DNA of 64,000 nt from positions 124,001 through 188,000 of the forward strand of contig NC_089188.1 in assembly GCF_947507565.1 (NCBI RefSeq), read 5' to 3'. Below are positions 53,668 to 64,000 of this stretch, one piece after another. Source of the DNA: Oscarella lobularis. Taxonomy: Eukaryota > Porifera > Homoscleromorpha > Homosclerophorida > Oscarellidae. The notes below the pieces were generated by a model. The model made no database searches. It was not told the DNA's origin and was given only the letters and a program-made list of their open reading frames with translations. Numbering within the stretch: the first letter of the stretch is position 1; every line of letters starts with the position of its first letter. The position numbers were made by a program, and so were the translations under genes.

Positions 53668-56370
53668 ATGGCGACGACAAGACGATCTCCGATCTTAACG
53701 CGGAGAAACACTAGCGGCTCAACGGCATCAAAATCACTGAGTTCGCCGAGACCACAACGCAAATACCTTCCAGGGGGATCGCCTCGCCAGTTACCGCCCG
53801 ATCCTCGCCCTAAACAGACATCCAGCTACAAAAACGAGTCAATGAGAGCGCTAGCCGGCCGCCACGAGCTAGTAAAAGCAACTACGCAATTCAGGAACGA
53901 CGCCAGTTCACGAAATTACAGCACAGGCACTCGCTACGATGACGTCCCTGCTTCCACACCAAGAATTCCTCTAGTGGGAGTGTCTAAAGCATTAGATGCG
54001 AGCCAGATTTATACAGGCTCTGATTATAGTCGCAGCTCTCTTCGACGATCAAATAGCATCGAATCGATTCCATCTCATGTGACTGTAACTCGTTCGCGTT
54101 CGAATTCGTCAAAAGACGATTTTCTACTGCGAGAAACGAAACTCACGTCATTATCAAGAGAAAAAATCGACTTGGGACGAGATCGTGGCAATACTCCAAC
54201 GACGTTAGTGAGAGGCAGTGTTAGCTATTAATTAATATGTATACTTTAAGTTCTTACGTGTTTTTTTGAAATCAGAGAAGAACTGACGTCTTCTCATCGT
54301 CTGGTACAGCATGAAGACGGAGAAATAGCTCAGATCAGGTTATTTATTGAAAGTAGTAAATTTATTTAGTGACGTACATATTTTTTATTCAGGAATGAAC
54401 TGGGCTCTGCCCAGCGTCTTCTGAAAGGTAAAAACGAAGAAATCACTGAAATGAGGTTAGAATAAATATTGTGAATGTAGTCAATCGTTATGTTGCCTTC
54501 GTTTTGTGTAATGTAATTTTTATCGTGATTTTTGTGATTATAGAGAAGAACTGGCCTCTTTTCATCGTCTTGTTGAGCGAAAAGACGGAGAAATTACTCT
54601 GATCAGGTTATTTATTTAAAGTAATTTAAATTTGATGTCAGCTTCTAATTATAGGCAAGAATTGGCGTCCGTTCAAAGAGAAGCATCATTAGCTCAACAT
54701 CGTTTTGAACAGCAAATTTTTCGAAAAGACCAACAGATTTCATCCATTAGGTTTTTAAAGAAACCTTATTAAATATATTTACCATAATAAATATGATAAA
54801 TATTATAGTACTCTTACCACATATTATTGTCTTTAGAGAGGAACTGACGTTAGTGCAACGTTACAGTGTCACTTAAATCTGAGCGTGATTTTTTGTAACT
54901 TCAGAGGAGAAGTGACCTCTTCTCATCGTCTTGTTCAGCAGAAAGACGACGAAATGGCACAAATCAGGTTATTCAATAAATGTATTTGGTGTCAGCTTTT
55001 AAATAATAGGCAAGAATTGGCTTCTGTTCAAAGTGAAGCGTATATAGCTCAACGTCGTCTTGAACAGCAAAAAGACGAACAGATTTCTTCTATTTGGTTT
55101 TGAAGAGATTTATGATTTAGACGGTTATTGACATATTTATTGGGTCTACCATAGGCAAGAACTGGCCTCTTCTCAACGCCTTGCACAGCGTAAGGATGAA
55201 GACATAGTTCATATCAGGTGATTGAAATAATAATGTAAATAGTTAATACATAGCGATGTTTCTTAATTTTATATTTTTCAGGGAGGAACTCTTCACATCT
55301 CAACGCCTTGTCGAACAAAAAAATGAAGAAATTGCAGTTTTTTTGATGCGCTATGAATCCCTAGAGGCGTCCCGTGACGAGATAAAAGGAAACCTCGACG
55401 CATTCACTGACGTGCTAAACATCAATTCCGATGAAGTCCATCTCTCAGATAAAAGTCTTGGCTCGGGATCATTTGCAGGTAGACACACTACAGATTATGA
55501 TTCATATTTAAAACTAATATCGCTTAAATAACTCAATCAGGCGTTTCTGTTGGGCGTTGGCGCGAAATGCGAGTCGCCGTCAAAAAAATTCACGAGCTCA
55601 TCATAAGTCAACGCAACGAAGCAATGTTCAAACGAGAAGTTGTCGTATGCAGTCGTCTCCACCATCCCAATATCATGGTCGTATGTGGAGCGGTCATGAC
55701 CGAAGGAGCACCCCTTCAAATCGTCATGGAATTACTCGAGGGATCGGTGAGCGAAGTCATCGACGCCGCTCACGCTTCCAGGTCCTATCTGACCATTTAC
55801 GAGCAGCTGTCTATTGCCATGGATATGACGTCAGGAATCGCATATCTTCATCAGATTCGTCCTCGACCCTACGTCCACGGTGACATCCGCCCGTCGAATG
55901 TTCTCGTAACACGAGACATGAAGGTGAAAATAGGTGATTTAGGAGCGGCGCACATTATCGAGAGTTCTCTGTCCGCTGGTCCAATGAGCCCTCCTTATCT
56001 CGCTCCAGAAAGAGCGCCGCTGTCTGGCGGCACTGCCACTTCGAGCACGTTGAGTAGCGACGTTTACAGCATGGGCGTTTCATTACTTGAAATATTCACG
56101 GGTGTGGGTCCTATTCCAGAAGAGAGGCACACTCAGTTGGGTCTTCTCGCTAATCGTTCCAATTTATTCGTACTCTGCAGTCGTTTAATAAGTCGCGATC
56201 CCGCTAAACGATTGTCAGCACAAACGTGTTTTGAAACGCTCAAAATTTATTTTGGTCAACATGAAAAGCATTTGTCTGAACTTGAACTTGTAACAGCGAA
56301 ACGGTTGGTTAATGGGGTGTTTGAGAAAGACACTCACAAAGTCATTCTCCTCAATATTTCCTTGAACTAA
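53668..56370 (+). CDS. Ser/Arg-rich / coiled-coil / TKL-like kinase, gene 2 (686 aa)
   Basis: Exon 1 (53668-54203) starts MATTRRSPILTRRNTSG and encodes a disordered Ser/Arg/Pro-rich region of about 178 residues in place of kelch repeats. It ends AC before GTTAGT in phase 2. Cassette exons follow: 54276-54338, 54393-54455, 54544-54606, 54655-54750, 54905-54967, 55010-55096, 55155-55217, then 55282-55478 and the kinase exon 55541-56370. The total is 2061 nt, in frame. The kinase keeps GSGSFAG, AVKK, HGDIRPSNVLV, IGDLG and LAPER, and is nearly identical to gene 3 in the catalytic core (VHGDIRPSNVLVTRDMKVK). Seven cassettes make its coiled coil longer than in the kelch copies. It looks like a chimera in which a new 5' exon captured the coil and kinase module. 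Confidence 0.82.
54837..54880 (+). pseudogene. decayed coiled-coil cassette in gene 2
   Basis: After acceptor GTCTTTAG the sequence AGAGGAACTGACGTTAGTGC resembles the start of a cassette or kinase-linker exon (compare 59571), but it meets TAA within 14 codons and has no donor at the expected place. It is probably skipped; omitting it keeps gene 2 in frame. Confidence 0.6.
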
Positions 56371-56831
56371 CGTTCAGTTTTCATTTTAAAGTTCGCCGTT
56401 TTGTGTAACGTGGAAAGATACTCTTCAAAACGTGCACAATATTTTTTTTAAATATGTCAAAGAATTTGCCTGTTTTTTTGTGCTGCCTTTCCCTTCTATA
56501 TCATTTGTTCTTTGTTTATATTTGGTAGTATTTTCGATTTTATATTAGTGCTACTGGTTTGCCTTGCTTTTTAATTTCATCTTGATTATACTGTATAGAG
56601 AAACGACAACTGTTTAATGCCTCAATGTACAAAGATATAACTACTCTTAATTAATTGTAAGAGGTATGGGAACGACCTTGTTGTAACTGCTCATACAATG
56701 CATGAATACACTAAGTTGCATTTTTTGCTTTGTTTTATTCATTCATAAGTCATTTGCTTTCTTTCCTTAACTTAATTATCGGGACAACTTACTGCGTCTG
56801 AGATATTACTCCTTTACATATGATCCCCGAC
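56371..56831. other. 3' flank of gene 2
   Basis: AT-rich, no open frame. No gene recognised. Confidence 0.5.
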
Positions 56832-56881
56832 TGCCCGCATGTCTGGGTAGGGTAAACGAGTACCCTATCCGGACATACGGG
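56832..56881. repeat. short inverted repeat downstream of gene 2
   Basis: Arms CCCGCATGTCTGGGTAGGGT (from 56833) and TACCCTATCCGGACATACGG (from 56860) pair with about three mismatches around a 6-nt loop. A longer-loop relative lies at 60939-61017 downstream of gene 3. Possibly a miniature palindromic element or a 3'-end hairpin. Confidence 0.7.
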
Positions 56882-57099
56882 CCACTGAAGTTTTGAGACA
56901 CGCGAGAGAACAGCATTTTGTTCCAACCTTCGTTAATCAAATAACCAAAGTTATACAACAAAATTCATAAACTTTTACTAAAAAATTTTCACCAGCTAAC
57001 ACAAATAAATTACCTTCGGTATCTTCCGGTTATTGCGTCCCCCAATGACTAAGAGAAAATTTCTAATTAAAATAATGAATTAACTTTGATTACGAAGAG

Positions 57100-57250
57100 T
57101 CCTTGCCTTGAGATGTTTTCATTCCAAATCCCAAGTATATGAAGATTCACGAAGAAACTCAAGTAGGGATGCGTCACACAGGTGAGAAATGGCTTTCACG
57201 GTCTGACAGCGAGACGCTTGTGAGGAGAGAATTGAAAACGCGCACGGCAG
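57100..57250 (-). pseudogene. degenerate copy of the minus-strand unknown fragment (unit 2)
   Basis: CTTGAGATGTTTTCATTCCA and CACACAGGTGAGAAATGG correspond to 48550-48640 but with many substitutions and indels. Only a remnant of the first exon survives. Confidence 0.5.
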
Positions 57251-57409
57251 TGAGATTGATTCAATTAGTCTAAATAATAAAATAAATTCAAACTATGAAG
57301 TAGATTATGATACCATGAGATCTGAAGAAAATAGCTCTGAAAACTTTTCTTTTCCATCATTGTATGCCGCCCAAAGACGAGACCCTAAAAATAACTTACA
57401 CAAACCGAA

Positions 57410-57460
57410 AAAGAGAGAAAGGGGCCCCACCTCTCTTTCTCTCTGTCTACTCTCTCATAC
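57410..57460. promoter_or_regulatory. conserved purine/pyrimidine tract, unit 2
   Basis: AAAGAGAGAAAGGGGCCCCA followed by CCTCTCTTTCTCTC, homologous to 48856 and 61905 and similarly placed before the kelch gene. Confidence 0.4.
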
Positions 57461-57727
57461 CTCAGATTCTTGTCTTCGTCGCTCGCCACCGTTCGTAAAT
57501 TGTCCAATTGATCTTTAGATGGTGTAATTGGCTTCTTCGTTTACGCCGAATTAACGATTTCGCTGCAAACTTCTGTTTCCACGAGAAAATTTGCTTCACC
57601 GAGAAAACAGGTCGGCAACTAGGACTCATTTGATGATGTAATCGAACGGGCTCAATCCAGAACATTCCGTGAAACACACAAAGAAAAGATGAACCTTTAC
57701 TGCGCATGCGCACTGGTTGTCAGAGTA

Positions 57728-60630
57728 ATGGCGTGGCTTCGTCAAATACTTCGCAAAAACGACTCCTCCGACGGCGACTCTCAAACCATCGCACCCGAGA
57801 AACGGCGTTTTCATGAATGCGCGTTGGTCGACGATCATCTTCATCTCTTCGGTGGCCTCCATGGATCAAAATACTTTCCCCGCAATGAAATCTTTGTGAT
57901 GAATGTTCGAAGAGCGGAAAAGAAGTGGATCCGTCGATTGACTCGAGGTCGAACGATTCCTCCACCTTGTAGGGGAGCACGATGTGTTGTCATCGAAAAG
58001 ATGATCTTCTCATACGGGGGAAGAACAAAAGAGCGTCGTCGCCTGGGAATCGTTTATCGTCTCGATCCGAAGAAAATGGAATGGATCGAAGTAGCGACGC
58101 CTATCGGAGGAAAGAAACCGCACGAACGCTCACACTGCTGTTTGTGTGCGATTGGATCAAGAATGATCATGTTTGGGGGAGAGAGCGAAAAGAAGATTCC
58201 TCGTGATCAACTCCAGTCTGGGGCAACTCAGGATGAAGACAACTGGACTAATGATATTTATGAATTTCGACTTGAAGAGGGAAATGAAAAAGGTGACTCA
58301 ATTTAATATCAATTTGATACTAATTTGAAATATGAACTAGGAATGTGGTTGGATTTGGAATTAAGTGGAACACGACCAAAACCACTTGTTGTCGCTGCCA
58401 TGGCAATCATTGATGAGCATCGAGCATTACTTCATGGAAGGGACGTGGAGGAAGAATCTCACTCTATTTTAATTGATTTAAATCGCAAAGTAAAGCTGCG
58501 TTGTAAATTAAATAATAAATCTGTTTAGCAATATTTTTAGTTGTGGACAATCATTGATTTCAATGTGAAACCTTCAACAAGACGCGACCATACAATTTGT
58601 CAATTAGTGACAGAAGGATTAGAAGACGAATCAATTTGTCTTCTCGTTGGTGGTCACATGATCTACAGAACAAATTCAGACTATGTTTACGTTCTGGATT
58701 GTGACAATTCCAAAGCATATCCGGTTGTTATAATTTTACTTTTATTGAATTTCTAATGATTATTTGTAAAGATGGACGTCGATCCACAATTGGGAAAAGT
58801 TATGGAGCACACATGTCATTGTGTGCAGAACGAAGACAAGACTACTGACGTCATTGTCTCTGGTGGTTTTGACTCCACCTCATTTTCGTACCGGCCTATT
58901 CTTAGCTGTTTTCATCTTGGTAACGTGCTCTATTTATTATTATCAACGTCTAAATAATGAATTTTTCAGACGTGAAGAAGGAGCCGTACATGAAAATTAA
59001 ACGAGATATTCTCTCGTCGAGACGGGGGGCGTCAGTTCGTGCAGCCACTTCATCTCCGCGTCTTTCACTTCCAAGTGAGAGAGAAAATATTGAAATGATG
59101 CAACGCGAGCTCGAGCATTTGCGACGAATATGCTCTGAATTGACCGAAGAAAAATCGTCTATTAGGTTATATATTATGTTGTATACTACTGTAAAGCATA
59201 ATGTAATTTTTTTGTTTTTTCGAAATGAACTGGTCTCTACCCAAAGTCTCCTGCAAAAAGAAATCATTCAAATTAGGTTAGTTAATTTTGTAAATATTGT
59301 ATATCTTTGTTTTCACTGAATAATTTCAATCTGAACGCGAGTTATTTTGCTTTTAGAGAAGAACTGATCTCTTCTCATCGTCTTATTGAGCGCAAAGACG
59401 GAGAAATTACACAGATCAAGTTATTTATTTGAAAGGAATAAATAAATTTGGTGACATTTTTAATTATAGGCAAGAATTAGCGTCTGTTAAAGGAGAAGCA
59501 TCTAATGCTCAGCGTCGTTACAGGTTTTTAAAAATGATACTCTCGTAACTAATAATGTTCTGCTTTGTAGGGAGGAACTGACGTCAGTGCAACGCCAACG
59601 TAGTGTTGCATTGACACGCTGCGAGACCCTTGAAGCATCTCGTGACGAGATGAAGCGACGCCTCGACGAGTTCACTGACGTGTTGAACCTTAGTCCAGAC
59701 GAAGTTCACCTGTCAAGCCAAAACCTCGGGTCAGGATCTTTTGCAGGTGAATGTCATAAAAAGGTATTTATTTAAATTTAATATTGCGTATATCACAAAG
59801 GCGTTTCCGTGGGCCAATGGCGCGGAATGAGAGTGGCCGTGAAGAAAATTCACGAGCTCATTACAAGTCAACGCAACGTGGCAATGTTTCGACGAGAAGT
59901 CCTCGTATGCAGTCGACTCCATCATCCCAATATAATGGTCGTATGTGGAGCGGTCATAACCGAAGGATCTCCTCTCCAAATCGTCATGGAATTACTCGAA
60001 GGATCCGTCAGTGAAGTCATCGACGCCGCCCACGCATCCAGATCCTATTTGACCAATTACGAGCAGCTGTCTATTGCCATGGATATGACGTCAGGTATAT
60101 CGTATCTTCATCAGATTCGTCCTCGACCCTACGTCCACGGCGACATTCGCCCGTCAAATGTTCTCGTCACGAGAGATATGAAGGTAAAAGTGGGTGACTT
60201 GGGAGCGGCTCATATTATCGAGAGTTCTCTGTCCGCTGGTCCAATGAGCCCTCCTTATCTCGCTCCAGAAAGGTTTTCTGAGTCTGGCAGTCCTGCCACT
60301 TCGAGCACGTTGAATAGTGACGTGTACAGCGTGGGCGTGTCATTACTTGAGATCTTTACGGGTGTGGGTCCTATTCCAGAGGAGAGGCAGACTCAGCTTG
60401 ATGCTCTTGCTAGTCGTCCTGATTTATTCATGCTTTGCTCTCGCTTGATTGGTCGTAATCCCGCCAATCGAATGTCAGCACAAAGGTGCTTTGACACGCT
60501 AAAAGTTAATTTTGTCGAACATGAAAGGGGTTTAACAGATGAAAACATTCTCACAGCAAAGCGAATAGTTAGTGGTGTTTTTGAGGGAGACACTCATAAG
60601 GTCATCCTCCAAAAAATATCCCTCGATTGA
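57728..60630 (+). CDS. kelch / coiled-coil / TKL-like kinase, gene 3 (787 aa)
   Basis: Exons: 57728-58292, 58341-58489, 58541-58723, 58772-58919, 58970-59165, 59357-59419, 59470-59523, 59571-59746, 59801-60630. They join in frame to 787 codons. Architecture is as gene 1: MAWLRQILRKND start, kelch repeats (HLFGGLHG, MIFSYGG, RMIMFGG), Arg/Ser-rich linker, short coiled coil, then a kinase with GSGSFA, AVKKI, HGDIRPSNVLV, VGDLG and LAPER. Compared with gene 1 it has fewer coiled-coil cassettes. The equivalent of exon 51177-51230 has lost its acceptor AG (TTTTCG at 59217-59222), and skipping it preserves the frame. One donor reads ATCAA before GTTATT, still usable. Kelch exon lengths (565, 149 and 183 nt) are identical to genes 1 and 4. 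Confidence 0.87.
59223..59275 (+). pseudogene. cassette exon with lost splice acceptor in gene 3
   Basis: AAATGAACTGGTCTCTACCC continues as the counterpart of 51177-51230 and keeps a donor (ATTAGGTTAG), but the upstream TTTTAG is now TTTTCG. It should be excluded from mRNA. Confidence 0.65.
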
Positions 60631-60938
60631 ACGTTTATCTGTGCTTTGATGTTTCCCCTGCATTTCTCTAGGCTTTTATATTTGTAGTTTTTCTACTTGT
60701 TTTGCGAAAACAATTTTCAATTTAACTTTATTTTGTATTTCTCTTTTTATGATTGCTCTTTCTTAACAGAAATTGATTTTGTTTATCATCATATTTGACC
60801 GCCAAAGTGCGTTTTACGTGTGTCTTTAACGTTATTATTTTTAGAATTTTTATTTTCCTTTTTTTAGTTTCCTATAGTAGCCTAGACCCGAGAGAAATTA
60901 CTGGCACTGGGAAAATACGTGTCTGCCTTTTGTTGGAA
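60631..60938. other. 3' flank of gene 3
   Basis: AT-rich with no open frame. No gene recognised. Confidence 0.5.
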
Positions 60939-61017
60939 GCCCGTATGTCTGGGTAGTGTAATTACGTAAACAGCTTTTCCAGAAAAAAAAGCGTTTACCT
61001 TATCCGGACATTCGGGC
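60939..61017. repeat. inverted repeat downstream of gene 3
   Basis: GCCCGTATGTCTGGGTAGTG ... GTAAAC on the left pairs imperfectly with GTTTACCTTATCCGGACATT CGGGC on the right. It is related to 56832-56881 and also sits a few hundred bp after a kinase stop codon. Confidence 0.65.
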
Positions 61018-61035
61018 CAACCAAGTATTAAAGAT

Positions 61036-61640
61036 ACGTTTTAAAATATTCCACGATCTTTTGATACACGCGAGAGAACAGCAATTCGTTGAAACGTTTA
61101 TTATTTAATAATAAATTACCAAAACTAGACACATTTGTAAATTGCTTTTTAAATAACATGTAGCGCCAGCCAAACACACAGAAAATGAAAATATTTTCTA
61201 ATCGTTAGACCTCAGCCCAATTTCTAAACAAATTGCCTAACCAATATAAATCTTTTTTTCAGATTTAGCTAACCATTGTAGAATTCCGCCCAACCACCCT
61301 TTCTTCAATTCAAAAAAGAGTTTGATTTGAATATGATAAATCAAGAGCACATACTCTGCACGCATGGTAAAAATATAAAAAACAACCTAGCAAAAATTCC
61401 TCATCGCACCGCTAAGTCTTCGTCCTGCCACAACAAAAGAAGCAAAGCCACTGATATTCACAGAATAACTTGGGCACTTATCTGATCCATCACAGGTAAC
61501 GCCCTCCAATGACGTAACGACTCCAACGTCCATCCCACTTAGAGAAATCCTATAAAATGAGCAGGGATTCTAAACTAGAACCATTCCAAAGTACCTCACC
61601 TATCATAGTCCTTGCCTTCAGATGCTTTAATTTAAATCAT
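61036..61640 (-). pseudogene. degenerate copy of the unit-1 flank and unknown fragment (unit 3)
   Basis: Homologous to 47945-48560 (GATACACGCGAGAGAACAGC, TTCCTCATCGCACCGCTAAG, CCAATGACGTAACGACTCCA). The second exon is fairly conserved, but the reading frame is damaged near 61365 and the first exon is largely lost (about 61615-61720). Confidence 0.6.
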
Positions 61641-61904
61641 TAATTTCCCTTCTCCGTCCATGTATATAAAAAAAGATAGGAACTCGGGAGGAATCGGTTG
61701 GACAGCCCAACGCTTTTGACGATTAAATTTCGAAACCGTAAAGTGATTCAATTAGTCTAAATAATAAAATCAAACTCTGAAGTAGATTACATTAGTTTTA
61801 GGCAACCATATTATCTGCAGAAAATAGATCCAGGAAATATTTTCTATTCCATCTTTGTATGCGGCCAAAAGGCGAGACCCTAATAATAACGTTCACAAAC
61901 CGAA

Positions 61905-61957
61905 AAAGAGAGAAAGGGGCCCCTCCTCTCTTTCTCTCTGTCTACTCTCTCTCTCAT
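61905..61957. promoter_or_regulatory. conserved purine/pyrimidine tract, unit 3
   Basis: AAAGAGAGAAAGGGGCCCCT followed by CCTCTCTTTCTCTCTGTC. Same element as in units 1 and 2, about 300 bp upstream of the gene 4 ATG. Confidence 0.4.
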
Positions 61958-62253
61958 ACCTCAGTCTCTTGTCTTCGTGGCTCGCCACCATTCGTAAGTT
62001 GTCCAATTGATCTTTAGCGGTCTATTTGGCTTCTTCGTCGACGCCGAAATAACGATTTCGCTGCACAATTCAGCAAAGATTGCTGAATTCAGTTTCCTCG
62101 AGAAAAATTGCTTCACCGAGAAAACAGGTCGGCAAGCGTGACGATTTGTGTCTCATTTGACGATGCAATCGAACGGGCTCAATCCAGAACATTCCGTGAA
62201 ACACACAAAGAAAAGATGAACCTCTACTGCGCGTGCGCATGGTTGTCAGAGTA

Positions 62254-64000
62254 ATGGCTTCGCTACGTCGAATACTTCGCAAAAACGACTCCCCTGATAA
62301 AGACTCTCAAGCCATCTCACCTGAGAAACGGTGTTTTCATGAATGCGCGTTGGTCGACGATCATCTTCATCTCTTCGGTGGCTTCCATGGATCAAAATAC
62401 TTTCCCCGCTATGAAATCTTTGTGACGAATGTTCGAAGAGCGGAAAAGAAGTGGATCCGTCGATTGACTGGAGGTCGAACGATTCCTCCACCTTGTCAGG
62501 GAGCACGATGTGTTGTCATCGACAAAATGATCTACTCATACGGGGGAAGAACAAAAGAGCGTCGTTGCCTGGGAATCGTTTATCGTCTCGATCCGAAGAA
62601 AATGGAATGGATGGAAGTAGCGACGCCTATCGGAGGAAAGAAACCGCACGAACGCTCATCATGCTGTTTGTGTGCAATTGCATCAAGAATGATCATGTTT
62701 GGGGGAAGGAGCGAAGAGAAGATTCCTCGTGATCAACTTCAGTCTGGGGCAACTCAGGATAAGTACAACTGGAGTAATGATATTTATGAATTTCGACTTG
62801 AAGAGGGAAATGAAAAAGGTGACTTGATTTAATATCAATTTGATACCAATTTGAAATATGAACTAGGAATGTGGTTGGATTTGGAATTAAGTGGAACACG
62901 ACCAAAACCACTTGTTGTCGCTGCCATGGCAACCATTGACGAGCATCGAGCATTACTTCATGGAAGGGACGTGGAGAATGAATCTCACTCTATTTTAATT
63001 GATTTAAATCGCAAAGTAAACCTGCGTAGTTAAATAATTAATCTGTTTAGCAATATTTTTAGTTGTGGACAGTCATTGATTTCAATGTGAAACCATCAGC
63101 AAGACGGGGCCATGCCATTTGTGAATTAGTGACAGAAGGATTAGAAGACGAATCAATTTGTCTTCTCCTTGGTGGTCAAATCTTCGACGAAACAAATTCA
63201 GACTATGTTTACGTTCTGGATTGTGACAATTCCAAAGCATATCCGGTTGTTATAATTTTACTTTAATTGATTTTTAATGCTTATTTGTACAGATGGACGT
63301 CGATTCACAATTGGGAAAAGTTATGTGGCACACATGTCATTGTGTGCAGAACGAAGACAAGACTAATGACGTCATTGTCTCTGGTGGTAATGACTCCACC
63401 TCTTGGCCGTATTCGTTCCGGCCTATTCTTAGCGGTTTTCATCTTGGTAACATGCTGTATTTATTATTATCAACGTCTAAATAAGGAATTTTTCAGACGT
63501 GAAAAACGAGCTGTACATGAAAATTAAACGAGATATTCTCTCGTCAAGACGGGGGGCGTCAGTTCGTGCAGCAACTTCATCTCCGCGTCTTTCACTTCCA
63601 AGTGAGAGAGAAGATATTGAAATGATGCAACGCGAGCTCGAGCATTTGCGACGAAGGTGCTCTGAATTGACCAAAGAAAAATCGTCTATAAGGTTATATA
63701 TTATGTTGTGGAATATTTTTAAGTATAACGTGAATTTTTTTGTTTTTCAGAGAAGAACTGACCTCTTCTCATCGCCTTGTTGAGCGCAAAGACGGAGAAT
63801 TGGCTCAGATCAGGTTATTTATGGAATGTAATAAATAAATTTTGTTTCATTTTTAATTATAGGCGAGAATTAGCGTCTGTTCAAGAGGAAAAAGACGAGC
63901 AGATTTCTTCCATTCAGTAGCCCCACAAAAAAATGGCTTCTGCCAATAATAGTGTATATATTCATTGTTTTAGACAGCAATTGGCCGCGTCTCAACGGCT
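62254..64000 (+). CDS. kelch / coiled-coil / (kinase) gene 4, 3' end outside window
   Basis: Exons 62254-62818, 62867-63015, 63063-63245, 63293-63446, 63497-63692, 63751-63813, 63863-63916, then 63974 onward beyond the edge. Start MASLRRILRKND; kelch repeats (HLFGGFHG, MIYSYGG, RMIMFGG) and the RELEHLRRRCSEL coil start are conserved. Exon phases match genes 1 and 3. There is no MITE upstream. The cassette equivalent to 51177-51230 is absent here: the linker exon is followed directly by the EELTSSHRLVERKDGELAQI exon. By homology a kinase should follow, but that is outside the window. Confidence 0.85.

Overview
This window is eukaryotic nuclear DNA from an early-branching animal. Genes are split by short introns (about 40-60 nt) with GT/AG borders, and the recognisable proteins are animal-type: a receptor tyrosine kinase with Frizzled-like domains, a talin rod fragment, a galectin, a GT29 sialyltransferase, an ABCA transporter, a divergent seven-transmembrane receptor, a Death domain and kelch/kinase proteins. 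Compact introns plus a sialyltransferase and a galectin suggest a sponge, perhaps a homoscleromorph (Oscarella/Corticium type). That is inference, not proof.

Layout. 1-15310 is almost pure tandem repeat: a 7.3-kb compound of 21/24-bp and 9-bp minisatellites, then alternating 41-bp and 48-bp satellites, then a 20-bp purine-rich array flanked by short palindromic repeats and roughly 150-300-bp modules. 16564-19364 holds a 142-bp tandem repeat and a 20-bp satellite that reverses orientation at about 18580. 19550-26508 is a mobile-element zone: a 30-bp-arm hairpin, a minus-strand HGD-type kinase-like gene with a possible Ig-like 5' exon, a 1-kb foldback element, and a complete Mutator-like (MULE) element with terminal inverted repeats (TIRs) and a 9-bp target-site duplication (TSD) but a frameshifted SWIM/PHD transposase. 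27000-34100 is mostly non-coding or repetitive. It contains a two-exon talin fragment next to a GCT/GGT repeat and arrays of exon-like modules.

34358-47755 is gene-dense: a sialyltransferase broken by one in-frame TGA, a 9-exon receptor tyrosine kinase (870 aa, CRD-FN2-CRD-TM-kinase), a 7TM receptor with two frame breaks, a galectin, a DUF985 cupin, and an ABCA-family transporter that seems internally deleted and has an altered Walker A.

47945-64000 is a tandem segmental duplication. Each unit has a minus-strand gene fragment, a conserved purine/pyrimidine tract, and a plus-strand gene encoding kelch repeats, a coiled coil built from tiny phase-2/phase-2 cassette exons, and a TKL-like kinase with an HGD catalytic loop. 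Conceptual splicing keeps three kinase genes open (832, 686 and 787 aa); a fourth runs off the window. Between the first two lies a coiled-coil/Death-domain terminal block in the same splice phase, so the locus could in principle encode kelch-coil-kinase or kelch-coil-Death. This family is the most promising candidate for an undescribed signalling system here.
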